Source: Chloroflexota bacterium
Lineage (GTDB): Bacteria > Chloroflexota > Dehalococcoidia > Lucifugimonadales > UBA3495
Assembly (NCBI GenBank): GCA_002710215.1
Contig: PAJQ01000021.1
Coordinates: forward strand, 6,961-56,235
Length of the DNA: 49,275 nucleotides
Direction of reading: 5' to 3'
Position numbers and translations under genes: made by a program. Under the pieces are notes generated by a model. That model saw only the letters and a list, made by a program, of their open reading frames with translations, was not told the DNA's origin and did no database searches. This document shows, piece after piece, positions 8,831 to 16,247 of the stretch. Position 1 is the first letter of the stretch. Every line of letters begins with the position of its first letter.

Positions 8831-8858
8831 TTAGCACTTTCACCGGTCAGAATGATAA
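8831..8858 (-). promoter_or_regulatory. CIRCE-like operator (candidate HrcA site) upstream of groEL
   Basis: The plus strand reads TTAGCACTT, ten bases, then GAATGATAA. CIRCE is TTAGCACTC-N9-GAGTGCTAA, so the half-sites match 8/9 and 7/9 with a spacer one base longer than normal. The element overlaps the -10 and start region of the best groEL promoter, the right place for a heat-shock repressor. The longer spacer is a real weakness. Confidence 0.45.
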
Positions 8859-8880
8859 GTCAGGCAGTCCCACCGGTCAA
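8852..8880 (-). promoter_or_regulatory. Sigma-70-type promoter for groEL
   Basis: On the minus strand, TTGACC (8880-8875), a 17-base spacer and TATCAT (8857-8852) form a near-consensus housekeeping promoter about 140 bases before the groEL start. The CIRCE-like repeat overlaps its -10. CACCGGTCA occurs twice here (8841-8849 and 8871-8879), 30 bases apart. Confidence 0.55.
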
Positions 8881-8941
8881 GATACGGCCTGACCAACGGG
8901 TGGAAGGGGAACAACTTAACATAATGCCATGCCTGAGGCTG

Positions 8942-8950
8942 TGCTAGACT
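8942..8950 (+). promoter_or_regulatory. Extended -10, leaderless promoter of the EndoQ-like gene
   Basis: TGCTAGACT is an extended -10 (TGnTAnnnT) ending six bases before the ATG at 8957. No ribosome binding site is present, so the transcript is predicted to begin at the start codon. Confidence 0.45.
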
Positions 8951-8956
8951 GGGCCC

Positions 8957-10171
8957 ATGACCTACGCCGCGGACCTTCACCTACACTCTCGCTACGCCTA
9001 CGCCACCAGTAAGAACCTAACCCTGGAGAGTCTGGCTGCATGGGCTCGGGTAAAGGGTATCGACTTGCTTTCCAGCGCCGATTTCACTCACCCCGTTTGG
9101 CGCCGGGAGTTGGAGAGGAAATTGGTTCCGGTTTCGGACGGATTGTACCGGTTCGGCGGCGTTAGCTTTGTCCTAGGTACCGAACTCAGCTGCGTGTATA
9201 AACAGGGAGGAAGAAGCCGGCGAGTTCACATGTTGCTGTTCGCTCCGGATTTCGCCACGGTGGCCGAACTTTGCACGGCTTTCTCCAGGGTGGGTGCCAA
9301 ACTGGAGTCGGACGGCCGGCCAACTTTGCCCATGTCCGCCAGGGACCTGACCGCTCTGGCATTGGACGTAAACCCCCGATGCATGGTCATACCGGCCCAC
9401 GTTTGGACACCCTGGTTCGGACTATTCGGTTCCAAATCTGGCTTCGGCCACTTGGAAGAGTGCTTCCTGGACATGGCGCCACACATCCACGCCATCGAGA
9501 CCGGGCTGTCCAGCGACCCGGCGATGAACTGGAACATTCGAGAGGTGGCCGGCCGAGCCATAGTTTCCTTCTCCGACGCCCACTCCGCGCCAAAGCTGGG
9601 GCGGGAGCTTACGGTATTTGAAGGTGAATTGGGCTACGACGAGTTGGCTCAAGCCCTGAAACATCGCCAGGTAGCCTACTCGGTGGAATTTTACCCCGAG
9701 GAGGGCAAGTATCACTACACCGGGCACCGAAAATGCGGGATAAGACACTCTCCCGAAGATACCCAGCGTATCGGCCAGCGTTGCCCCACATGCAATCGGC
9801 CGCTCACTCTGGGGGTGTTGCATCGAATCAATGGGCTTTCCGATGGCGAACAAGCATCGCACAGAGACCCCGCTGGCTTCGTGCAGAACCAAGAAGGCTT
9901 CCCGCCTTTCATCCGGTTGGTCCCATTGCTGGAGATCATCTCGGAAACTCTGGCCCTCGGCCCGTCCAGCAAGCGGGTCCAAAAAGAATACAGCTGCATC
10001 ATTGGGGAGTTGGGCAACGAGCTCAACATTCTGGCGTGGGCGGAGGAGGCCGACCTAGTAGCTGCTGCCGGAGAGACCTTGGCCCGAAACATCCTGAAGG
10101 CCCGCGTTGGCGAGGTGAGTATTGAGCCAGGCTATGACGGTCTGTATGGAAAGGTTACCGTTGCTGGTTAG
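8957..10171 (+). CDS. Endonuclease Q-type PHP-domain protein (TIGR00375 family)
   Basis: 404 residues, near the ~420 of archaeal EndoQ. The N-terminal PHP metal site starts with 'DLHLHSRY' (His8, His10), continues with 'GTELSC' and 'PAHVWTPWFGLFG', and ends with 'SFSDAHSAPKLGRELTVFEG' (about 200-222). A zinc-ribbon-like segment follows (Cys259; Cys276 and Cys279 in 'CPTC') and then 'PLTLGVLHRI'. This architecture is that of endonuclease Q, which nicks DNA 5' of deaminated bases (uracil, hypoxanthine, xanthine) and was first described in Thermococcales with some bacterial homologues. Activity here is inferred from family membership. It stands alone, divergent from groEL, and appears leaderless. 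Confidence 0.82.
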   Translation: MTYAADLHLHSRYAYATSKNLTLESLAAWARVKGIDLLSSADFTHPVWRRELERKLVPVSDGLYRFGGVSFVLGTELSCVYKQGGRSRRVHMLLFAPDFATVAELCTAFSRVGAKLESDGRPTLPMSARDLTALALDVNPRCMVIPAHVWTPWFGLFGSKSGFGHLEECFLDMAPHIHAIETGLSSDPAMNWNIREVAGRAIVSFSDAHSAPKLGRELTVFEGELGYDELAQALKHRQVAYSVEFYPEEGKYHYTGHRKCGIRHSPEDTQRIGQRCPTCNRPLTLGVLHRINGLSDGEQASHRDPAGFVQNQEGFPPFIRLVPLLEIISETLALGPSSKRVQKEYSCIIGELGNELNILAWAEEADLVAAAGETLARNILKARVGEVSIEPGYDGLYGKVTVAG

Positions 10172-10250
10172 CGGGAACTGGCCCGTTGCGGTCTGTCCTC
10201 TTCCCCTTACGAAAGAGGAGAGCTAGAGTGCGGGCCTTCCCTCCCCAGTG

Positions 10251-12308
10251 CTAGTAATCCAGATCGGGGTCCGGAGCCAGCACCAGCCGGAGCGCCCGGT
10301 TGGTGGCAGGGTCGTAAAAGGCGGCGCGCACCCGGTCTCCGGTCTTCAGGTCGCTGAATTTTAGGCCGCGTTTGTTTTTACGTGAGATGGCGGGGGGATC
10401 TGCCTTTGGGAACAGCAGTATCACCGGATCGCCCCGGCGAGGCTGAATGGTTACGGCCGACAAGTACTCTTCGACCAGAGTGATTTCACCGCTTATTCGG
10501 GCAGTGCGAGCCGGTTGGACGGTCAATCGGTCCGTCTTTCCGGTTATAGGATGGTAGGCGCCGTTCACCACGCGCTGGCCCAAGGACAGGCCGCCGGCCC
10601 CTATCGATTTCCCTCTTTGAACCACCTGAGTTTCGGCGTTCACCAGAATCACCACCATATCCAACTTGTTGGTAGTAATTGTCACTCGAATGGATCCTTG
10701 GTCTGCGCTTGTGATTCCTGCGATAACCCCTTTTATCGACGCCGGTGGCGGTGAGCTGAGGCTGAGAACCTCCAACACCGGCGCGGCGTTTCCTGTCGCG
10801 CCGGCCGCCTCCAGGATACGGGTATTAGCCCGGACCAAGTCGCCCAACCTGACTTCATTGATGGATACGCGGCGGCCGTCCCGCCGAACCACCGTCTCGC
10901 CGGTTCGGGTGAACGACCGGATCTTTCCATCCTTCGTCATGATCGACAGGTTGCCGGGCAGGGCTTTGGCAACGAACCGGTGTATCACTCCACGAACCGG
11001 CGGGCTGTCCCCAACGCCAGCTTGGGAATCCAACTCGATCAGCTCCAGGGAGTCAGGTTGGAAAATCGCCGTCACCTTGGTGTCCAATAACTCTTTGTCC
11101 AGACTGGTTGGGGAACCGTCCACTAGAAGAACACTTTGCGGCAATACATTAAGGGTCACCGTGGCTTGGCTGGCCGAGTCCCGAATGGTGATCCTTGGCA
11201 GTGCGTCGTAGCTCGTATCAAAGTCGAGTTGGATGATGGGCCCGTTGACGGCCCCTGGGTCCACCGTCGTTAACAACTCTTGGGCGGCTGTTTTGTCCAG
11301 GGTTGCTCCGGCGGATACCAAAACCCGGCTGGCGGTCCGGGATTCCAGATTGTAGCGGGCTTGAACCCGGTTGGCCAAGTCCAAACGGCTGAAGGGGATG
11401 TCCGTTCCTTGGAATCTGATGGCGGTTGCGCCATCGATGATTACCTGCAACGCCGGAAGTCTGGAAGGCTGCACCGTCAACAACTTGCGCTCTAGGTCTA
11501 TGGAGGTGACGATGCCGGAAACAGTGGCTGAGGGTTTTCCAGCCCCGAAACGTGACATTCCTCGGGCATAGGCGTTTTGGGCTCCAGTCAATCGCTCTTG
11601 ATACTGGCTGTGCCGTGAGGAATCGGTTCCCGCGAGCACGTCTTGGGCCAGCGTTAAGTGGTGATTGGCGTTTTCATTCAACCTTTGCCGCAAGACCGAC
11701 AATTTGCCTGCTGCCTGGGTCTTCTCGGCCCGCTCAAGGGCCGCCTCGATTCGCTTCAGGTTATCTAAGGCCCGGTCTAGCCCGGTGATCAAAAGAGAAC
11801 CAGTGCTTAGGTCTTGCTCCAGAACCGCGGTGACCAAGTCACCTGGCTTTAGGATGGACGGGTCACTGGCCGAGGGGGATGAAATCTTCCGTCCATTAGC
11901 GTCTTGGATGTCTACGACTCCGTCTTCTCCTACGCCGGTCACGATCCCGGTGAAGTGTCGGGACCGCACCGGTTGGACCGGTTTAACGAGGATTGAAACA
12001 GCTTGGCCGTTGGCCGCCAAAACCGCCACGGCGCTGCCCAACGGGATGTCGTCCACCGTGGGCTGCTCCAGTCCCGGAACCCGGATCGCCGTGCCGGGGT
12101 TCGCGGTAATCTCCAACGGGCCGTTGCGAGTGTCTAGAGTGATGTCGATCTCACCGGCCGACGCCCTAGGATGGTCCCCGGTGATACCCACGACTTCTCC
12201 GAAGATGCCGGTCTGGGGCGACTGACGGGGTACGGCGGCGCCGGCGATTCCGGTGGGCGCGATTAAGGCCAAACCGAGGATGAGGGCGATGAATCCCAGT
12301 CTTAGCAT
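10251..12308 (-). CDS. Exported multidomain beta-rich protein (DUF5666-like repeats)
   Basis: 685 residues. A clear Sec signal peptide (hydrophobic 'LGFIALILGLALIAPTGIAGA') precedes a series of about six modules of 70-90 residues. Each pairs a 'G.V..I......I.I....G' strand pattern with a following 'L..GD.V.A.....' strand, for example around 'ILKPGDLVTAVL', 'EVRLGDLVRANT', 'LSLGQRVVNGAY' and 'DLKTGDRVRAAFYDP'. These resemble the OB-like repeats of DUF5666 proteins. A helical insert (about 185-245) interrupts them. No catalytic motif is seen; a cell-surface or periplasmic binding role is possible. GGAGG nine bases before the ATG fixes the start. It lies 53 bases after the lipoprotein gene at 12362-12991, probably in one transcript. 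Confidence 0.72.
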   Translation of the reverse strand: MLRLGFIALILGLALIAPTGIAGAAVPRQSPQTGIFGEVVGITGDHPRASAGEIDITLDTRNGPLEITANPGTAIRVPGLEQPTVDDIPLGSAVAVLAANGQAVSILVKPVQPVRSRHFTGIVTGVGEDGVVDIQDANGRKISSPSASDPSILKPGDLVTAVLEQDLSTGSLLITGLDRALDNLKRIEAALERAEKTQAAGKLSVLRQRLNENANHHLTLAQDVLAGTDSSRHSQYQERLTGAQNAYARGMSRFGAGKPSATVSGIVTSIDLERKLLTVQPSRLPALQVIIDGATAIRFQGTDIPFSRLDLANRVQARYNLESRTASRVLVSAGATLDKTAAQELLTTVDPGAVNGPIIQLDFDTSYDALPRITIRDSASQATVTLNVLPQSVLLVDGSPTSLDKELLDTKVTAIFQPDSLELIELDSQAGVGDSPPVRGVIHRFVAKALPGNLSIMTKDGKIRSFTRTGETVVRRDGRRVSINEVRLGDLVRANTRILEAAGATGNAAPVLEVLSLSSPPPASIKGVIAGITSADQGSIRVTITTNKLDMVVILVNAETQVVQRGKSIGAGGLSLGQRVVNGAYHPITGKTDRLTVQPARTARISGEITLVEEYLSAVTIQPRRGDPVILLFPKADPPAISRKNKRGLKFSDLKTGDRVRAAFYDPATNRALRLVLAPDPDLDY

Positions 12309-12361
12309 TTCTAGGGCCTCCGTAAGTTCGGCGCTGTTTGCTAGCAGGTTGGTGTTTGGGC

Positions 12362-12991
12362 TTAAGGGACGAAAATCACCGTGCGTACCAGGGACAGTTC
12401 CTCCCCGGCAACCGAAGTAGCAATTACCTCGATCGCCAGGGGGTTGTCGTCGGGAAAAATGGTCAATTCCAATGAAAAATGGCCCTCTGCGTTGGGAATG
12501 GCCAGCGTCCCGTTGATGCTTACCGTGGCGTCGGGCGACGAGAAACCGGTAACCGTGATGCTATCGGTGTCCACCACCATGTCTTCCGGTGGGAAAGTCA
12601 CATCCAATCGCAAAGCGGCGGATTGAGGCACGGGCGATGGTCCCGGCGTACCCGCCGGTACCGGCGCTGAAGTGGGGGTCGGTCGCAAGGTCGGTGGGAT
12701 TGTCGCCGTGGGAGGAGGCAGCGGTGTTGCCACAACCGCCGGAATTACGGTTGGCATAACCGAAGGAACCGGCGTGGCGGCCGGCGTGGGGTTCTTTTTT
12801 GGCGGTTGGGCGGGGGGTTGGACCGTAGAGGACGGGAGGGCAACAGTCGGGACGGTGGAGGCCGGTTGCTCAGCCGTTGTTCCCGCCGGAGTGGCTTCAT
12901 CGCCCCCGCACGCGGCGGTCACCGCAGTCAACAAGAGAATTATCAATGCCGCCGCCGGCACCAACTTAGCCGGGAAGGTTCGAACCCGCAT
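12362..12991 (-). CDS. Lipoprotein with Thr/Pro-rich linker and Ig-like domain
   Basis: 209 residues. The signal peptide ends in a VTAAC lipobox (Cys28). Residues about 30-120 form a low-complexity Thr/Pro/Val/Ala linker, the sort that carries a domain away from the membrane and is common in Chloroflexota. The last 85 residues ('VTFPPEDMVVDTDSITVTGF', then 'PDATVSINGT', then 'NPLAIEVIATSVAGE') match bacterial Ig-like/Glucodextranase B-type beta-sandwich domains. GGGAG eight bases before the ATG supports the start. It is the first gene of a two-gene unit with the 685-residue exported protein downstream, so the two may act together at the cell surface. The ligand is unknown. Confidence 0.75.
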   Translation of the reverse strand: MRVRTFPAKLVPAAALIILLLTAVTAACGGDEATPAGTTAEQPASTVPTVALPSSTVQPPAQPPKKNPTPAATPVPSVMPTVIPAVVATPLPPPTATIPPTLRPTPTSAPVPAGTPGPSPVPQSAALRLDVTFPPEDMVVDTDSITVTGFSSPDATVSINGTLAIPNAEGHFSLELTIFPDDNPLAIEVIATSVAGEELSLVRTVIFVP

Positions 12992-13124
12992 CCCTACACT
13001 CCCATAGCCGCGGCTATCCCCCAGTTCGCGCCCAGCCGATTCCTTGTTCAGTACTAGAATTTGGTATCGCTCCCTCCAAGTATAAATGATTGAAGCATTT
13101 GTCAGTAACTGGCTGACAACCCAG

Positions 13125-13155
13125 TTACATTAAAAAGATGACTCTATGCTAGAAT
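13125..13155 (+). promoter_or_regulatory. Possible promoter upstream of rimI
   Basis: TTACAT, a 19-base spacer, then TGC-TAGAAT (extended -10). It lies about 75 bases before the rimI start in the 237-base divergent region. The spacer is longer than ideal. Confidence 0.35.
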
Positions 13156-13228
13156 GGGGCCAATTTCCGGACCACGTACACTGGCTGACATGCTCCAGTT
13201 GAATCTTGCAGTCCGGTCGTAGAAATCG

Positions 13229-13897
13229 ATGGACGTTTTACTGCGGCGTCTCCAAACTGGAGACATTGACCAGGTGATTGAGATTGAGCGGGAGGCGTTT
13301 TCTCCCCTCTGGATCACCACCCCTTTTAAGCGCGAGTTGAACAACCGCTACGCCTGCTACTTAGTGGCTTGTGAGGCGGCGGAGGACGAAGGTCCTCCTA
13401 CGGACGCTGACCCGGAGGGGCCCCGGTCTTTGTGGTCCCGGGTATTGACGAGTGCCCAACGTTTAGTGCCGAGTAGCCAAGAAGACAGCGCTTCATCTAC
13501 ACCCATCGCCGGTTACGTCAGCGTCTGGTATCAGGGGGACGAGGCCCACATCACCGAGATTGCGGTGCGGGAAGGTCTGCGAGGAAACGGCATAGGCGAA
13601 CTGCTTCTCATAGGTTCGTTGCGGGAAGCCGTCGAATACGGCTCTAAAGTAATGACTTTGGAGGCCCGGATTTCCAACTTCATCGCCCAGCGGCTTTACG
13701 AAAAATATGGGTTCAAGAATGTGGGCACCCGCAAGGCATACTACTCGGACAACCGGGAAGACGCGGTGATCATGACCACGAATCCCATACAAAGTGAAGA
13801 GTACCAGAGCATGTTTCGAGATTTGCAGGAAACCTATCTCACAAAATGGGGTGAGATTCGGTTTAAGTCTAATACCACTGGCTCATCTCAGTCTTAA
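13229..13897 (+). CDS. rimI: GNAT N-acetyltransferase, RimI-like
   Basis: 222 residues, against about 150 for RimI. The GNAT core is clear: 'RLQTGDIDQVIEIEREAFSP' at the start, the acetyl-CoA loop 'ITEIAVREGLRGNGIGELLL' with the R-G-x-G-x-G/A pattern, and 'LEARISNFIAQRLYEKYGF' typical of RimI. RimI acetylates the N-terminal amine of ribosomal protein S18. Two features differ from E. coli RimI: a polar insert of about 45 residues after 'CYLVACEAAE', and a C-terminal tail of about 40 residues after 'MTTNPI'. Both leave the core intact. The substrate could therefore be other than S18. No strong ribosome site is seen before the ATG. The next gene, coaE, has its own promoter. Confidence 0.78.
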   Translation: MDVLLRRLQTGDIDQVIEIEREAFSPLWITTPFKRELNNRYACYLVACEAAEDEGPPTDADPEGPRSLWSRVLTSAQRLVPSSQEDSASSTPIAGYVSVWYQGDEAHITEIAVREGLRGNGIGELLLIGSLREAVEYGSKVMTLEARISNFIAQRLYEKYGFKNVGTRKAYYSDNREDAVIMTTNPIQSEEYQSMFRDLQETYLTKWGEIRFKSNTTGSSQS

Positions 13898-14027
13898 CCA
13901 GGCCAGAGAACGGCAAATCTCTTCGCCATACCTGCCACGGTATACCTACCGCCAGCGTCAACTGCCCATACCGGTTCAAGCCATGCACGGCCTTAGATTC
14001 CGAGTTCTGTCGCTCCCGTTACCGATG

Positions 14028-14056
14028 TTGACCATCTAAGGCTGCGTTGGTAGAAT
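14028..14056 (+). promoter_or_regulatory. Sigma-70 promoter of the coaE operon
   Basis: TTGACC (14028-14033), a 17-base spacer, then TAGAAT (14051-14056), about 90 bases before the coaE ATG. This is one of the best housekeeping promoters in the window and should drive coaE and the three coupled genes after it. Confidence 0.65.
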
Positions 14057-14146
14057 GACTCAGTCGTTAAAACCCTCAAAGGCCGGTCAAGGTCAAACTA
14101 GACGATCCATGACCGGCAAAGTTAGTGGGCCGGAGGCCGGTAACTC

Positions 14147-14758
14147 ATGTTGGTCATCGGACTCACCGGGGGTATAGGGACGGGTAAGAGCGAGGTTGCA
14201 CGCCTGTTGCAGTCACTGGGAGCGGCCGTCATCAGCGCCGACGAGGTCGGTCACGAGGCATACGCTCCCAATTCCGAAAGCTGGCACGAGGTAGTGGATA
14301 CCTTCGGTAAGGAAATATTGCAGCCCAGCGGCGAGATTGACCGGCAAAAACTGGGCGCCGTAGTGTTTTCGGACCCCCAGCAACTGGAAAAATTGAACGC
14401 TATAATGCATCCTCGCATGGCTGGGATGGTGGCGGACAGGATACAGGTTTTGCGGGATCAAGGTGTCTCGACGGTGGTCGTCGAGGCTGCGCTTTTATTC
14501 GAAGCCGGATGGGACTCTCTGGTTGATGAGGTTTGGACCACCGATTCGTCTGTTGAATCGGTAGTAGAAAGACTTCAAGCCCGTAACGGCATGGATGAAA
14601 AGGAAGCGCGCCGGCGCATCGGCTCGCAGATGGACCGTGCCGAACGGATAGAGCGGTCAGATCTTGTGGTGGATAACTCCGGCGATGTATCCGCTTTGGA
14701 ACAAACGGTTAGCGCCCTGTGGGACAATAGAGTAAACGTGAGGACAGAGAGAGGCTAA
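14147..14758 (+). CDS. coaE: Dephospho-CoA kinase
   Basis: 203 residues, the normal size. CoaE phosphorylates the 3'-hydroxyl of dephospho-CoA, the last step of CoA synthesis. The P-loop '[17 protein letters not shown]' is at residues 5-21, followed by '[11 protein letters not shown]' and 'MHPRMAG'; the lid/base region carries '[20 protein letters not shown]'. GGAGG lies 12 bases upstream of the ATG. The stop codon overlaps the ATG of the next gene by one base (TAATG), so translation of the AAA+ ATPase is coupled to it. This makes coaE the head of a four-gene operon. Confidence 0.95.
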   Translation: MLVIGLTGGIGTGKSEVARLLQSLGAAVISADEVGHEAYAPNSESWHEVVDTFGKEILQPSGEIDRQKLGAVVFSDPQQLEKLNAIMHPRMAGMVADRIQVLRDQGVSTVVVEAALLFEAGWDSLVDEVWTTDSSVESVVERLQARNGMDEKEARRRIGSQMDRAERIERSDLVVDNSGDVSALEQTVSALWDNRVNVRTERG

Positions 14759-15651
14759 TGGTACAGACAGATCAGCCGAGTTATAAAGAATACGCCATTG
14801 AGGAATTCTTGGTACGCGACGAGCCTTACTACCGGGTCGTTGGCGACGAATTAGATCTTTTCACTGCGGCTTACCATCAGCATATTCCGGTGCTGCTCAA
14901 AGGACCCACCGGTTGCGGCAAAACGAGATTCGTGGAATATATGGCCTGGAAGCTCGGCCGCCCCCTCAGCGTTATGAAAGAAGACGGCGCTCAGGAACTC
15001 AAGGAAGGAGAGGTCCGAGTGCCTCTGGTCACCATCGCGTGTCATGAGGACCTTACGGCCAGCGACTTGGTGGGCAGGTATCTTTTAGACGCCAACGGGA
15101 CGCGTTGGATCGACGGCCCCATGACCCGGGCGGTAAAGAACGGCGCTATCCTCTACCTGGATGAGGTTGTCGAAGCCCGTAAGGACACCACGGTGCTGAT
15201 TCATCCGTTAACCGACCACCGGCGTATATTACCTATAGAGAAAACAGGGTCCATCGTCGAAGCGGACGACCGGTTTTTGCTGTGCATCTCCTACAACCCC
15301 GGTTACCAGAGCGCTCTGAAGGACTTGAAGCACAGCACTAGGCAGCGGTTCATCTCCATAGAATTTGACTATCCCCCAAGAGACATAGAGGCTGAGATTA
15401 TTGCCCGGGAGAGCGGATGTACCGCCGAAATAGCAGACTCTCTAGCCAAGCTGGGGGAAAAGATACGCAACTTGAAAGAGCATGGCCTCCAGGAAGGCGC
15501 CAGCACCCGCTTGTTGATCTACGCCGGGCGCTTGATTTCCGAGGGCATTGAAATCCGCCGGGCTTGCCAGGTGGCAATCGTGTGGACCCTGACCGACGAA
15601 CCGGAACTGCAGCGCAGCATTGAAGAGGTGGTGTCCTCTATATTCGAGTAG
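14758..15651 (+). CDS. MoxR-type AAA+ ATPase of the CbbQ/NirQ/NorQ subfamily
   Basis: 297 residues. Walker A 'GPTGCGKT' is at 49-56 and Walker B 'ILYLDEV' at about 131-137, followed by '[28 protein letters not shown]', which is characteristic of CbbQ/NorQ. The C-terminal 80 residues fit the CbbQ_C domain. These hexameric ATPases work with a VWA-domain partner (CbbO, NorD) to remodel or activate a metalloenzyme such as Rubisco or NO reductase. The partner is two genes downstream (16248-19490), but neither Rubisco nor nor/nir genes are in the window, so the client is unknown. The start overlaps the coaE stop. The usual two-gene order is interrupted here by a NUDIX gene. Confidence 0.9.
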   Translation: MVQTDQPSYKEYAIEEFLVRDEPYYRVVGDELDLFTAAYHQHIPVLLKGPTGCGKTRFVEYMAWKLGRPLSVMKEDGAQELKEGEVRVPLVTIACHEDLTASDLVGRYLLDANGTRWIDGPMTRAVKNGAILYLDEVVEARKDTTVLIHPLTDHRRILPIEKTGSIVEADDRFLLCISYNPGYQSALKDLKHSTRQRFISIEFDYPPRDIEAEIIARESGCTAEIADSLAKLGEKIRNLKEHGLQEGASTRLLIYAGRLISEGIEIRRACQVAIVWTLTDEPELQRSIEEVVSSIFE

Positions 15652-15658
15652 AGGTTTG

Positions 15659-16246
15659 ATGGCCTTATCTCCTCCGGACATAGTCAGCCAAGTTCTAGCC
15701 CACCGTCCTAAGCAGACGGTGGGCGAACCGTCTCTAACGCCCGCCTCGGTCCTCCTGCTGCTCTACCCCAAAGACGGCGAATACTGTATTCTGTTGAACA
15801 AGCGGTCCCAACAGGTAGAGCACCATAAAGGGGAGATTTCCCTACCTGGGGGAGCCCGAGACCCCGAGGACCGTGACCCGTTGGATACGGCGTTGCGGGA
15901 GACCGAAGAGGAAATGGGTATCAATCGGTCCGACGTAACCATCCTGGGAGAACTGGACGAAGTCGTCACCAGGAGCCATTTCAAAGTAAACGTGTACGTG
16001 GGAACCATCCCTTATCCCTACCCCTTCAATCCCAGCGCGGATGAGATCGCCGAGGTCCTGGAAATCCCCGTGGCCGATCTCAATGAACCGTTGAACCACC
16101 GGGTTGAGACCCGTTTGGAAGATGGCGTGCCGGTCACAAGCCGGTCCTACGCTTATAATGAGCATCTAGTTTTCGGCGCTACGGCAAAGATCCTCCAACA
16201 GTTTTTGGAACTTCTGGAGGACGGGACGGCAAAGGAGGAACACTGA
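15659..16246 (+). CDS. NUDIX hydrolase of the CoA-pyrophosphatase type
   Basis: 195 residues from the ATG at 15659, chosen because AGAGG sits five bases upstream; an earlier ATG at 15620 lies inside the ATPase gene and lacks a site. The NUDIX box is complete at about 64-86 ('GGARDPEDRDPLDTALRETE', then 'EEMGI'). The preceding 'LLNKRSQQVEHHKGEISLPGG' matches the signature of CoA diphosphatases (NudL, NUDT7/8: 'H.G..sfPGG'), which split CoA to phosphopantetheine and 3',5'-ADP. The assignment to CoA is by signature, not proof. It shares an operon with coaE, which makes CoA, and sits between the two halves of an AAA+/VWA pair. Only one base separates its stop from the next start. Confidence 0.85.
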   Translation: MALSPPDIVSQVLAHRPKQTVGEPSLTPASVLLLLYPKDGEYCILLNKRSQQVEHHKGEISLPGGARDPEDRDPLDTALRETEEEMGINRSDVTILGELDEVVTRSHFKVNVYVGTIPYPYPFNPSADEIAEVLEIPVADLNEPLNHRVETRLEDGVPVTSRSYAYNEHLVFGATAKILQQFLELLEDGTAKEEH

Positions 16247-16247
16247 G

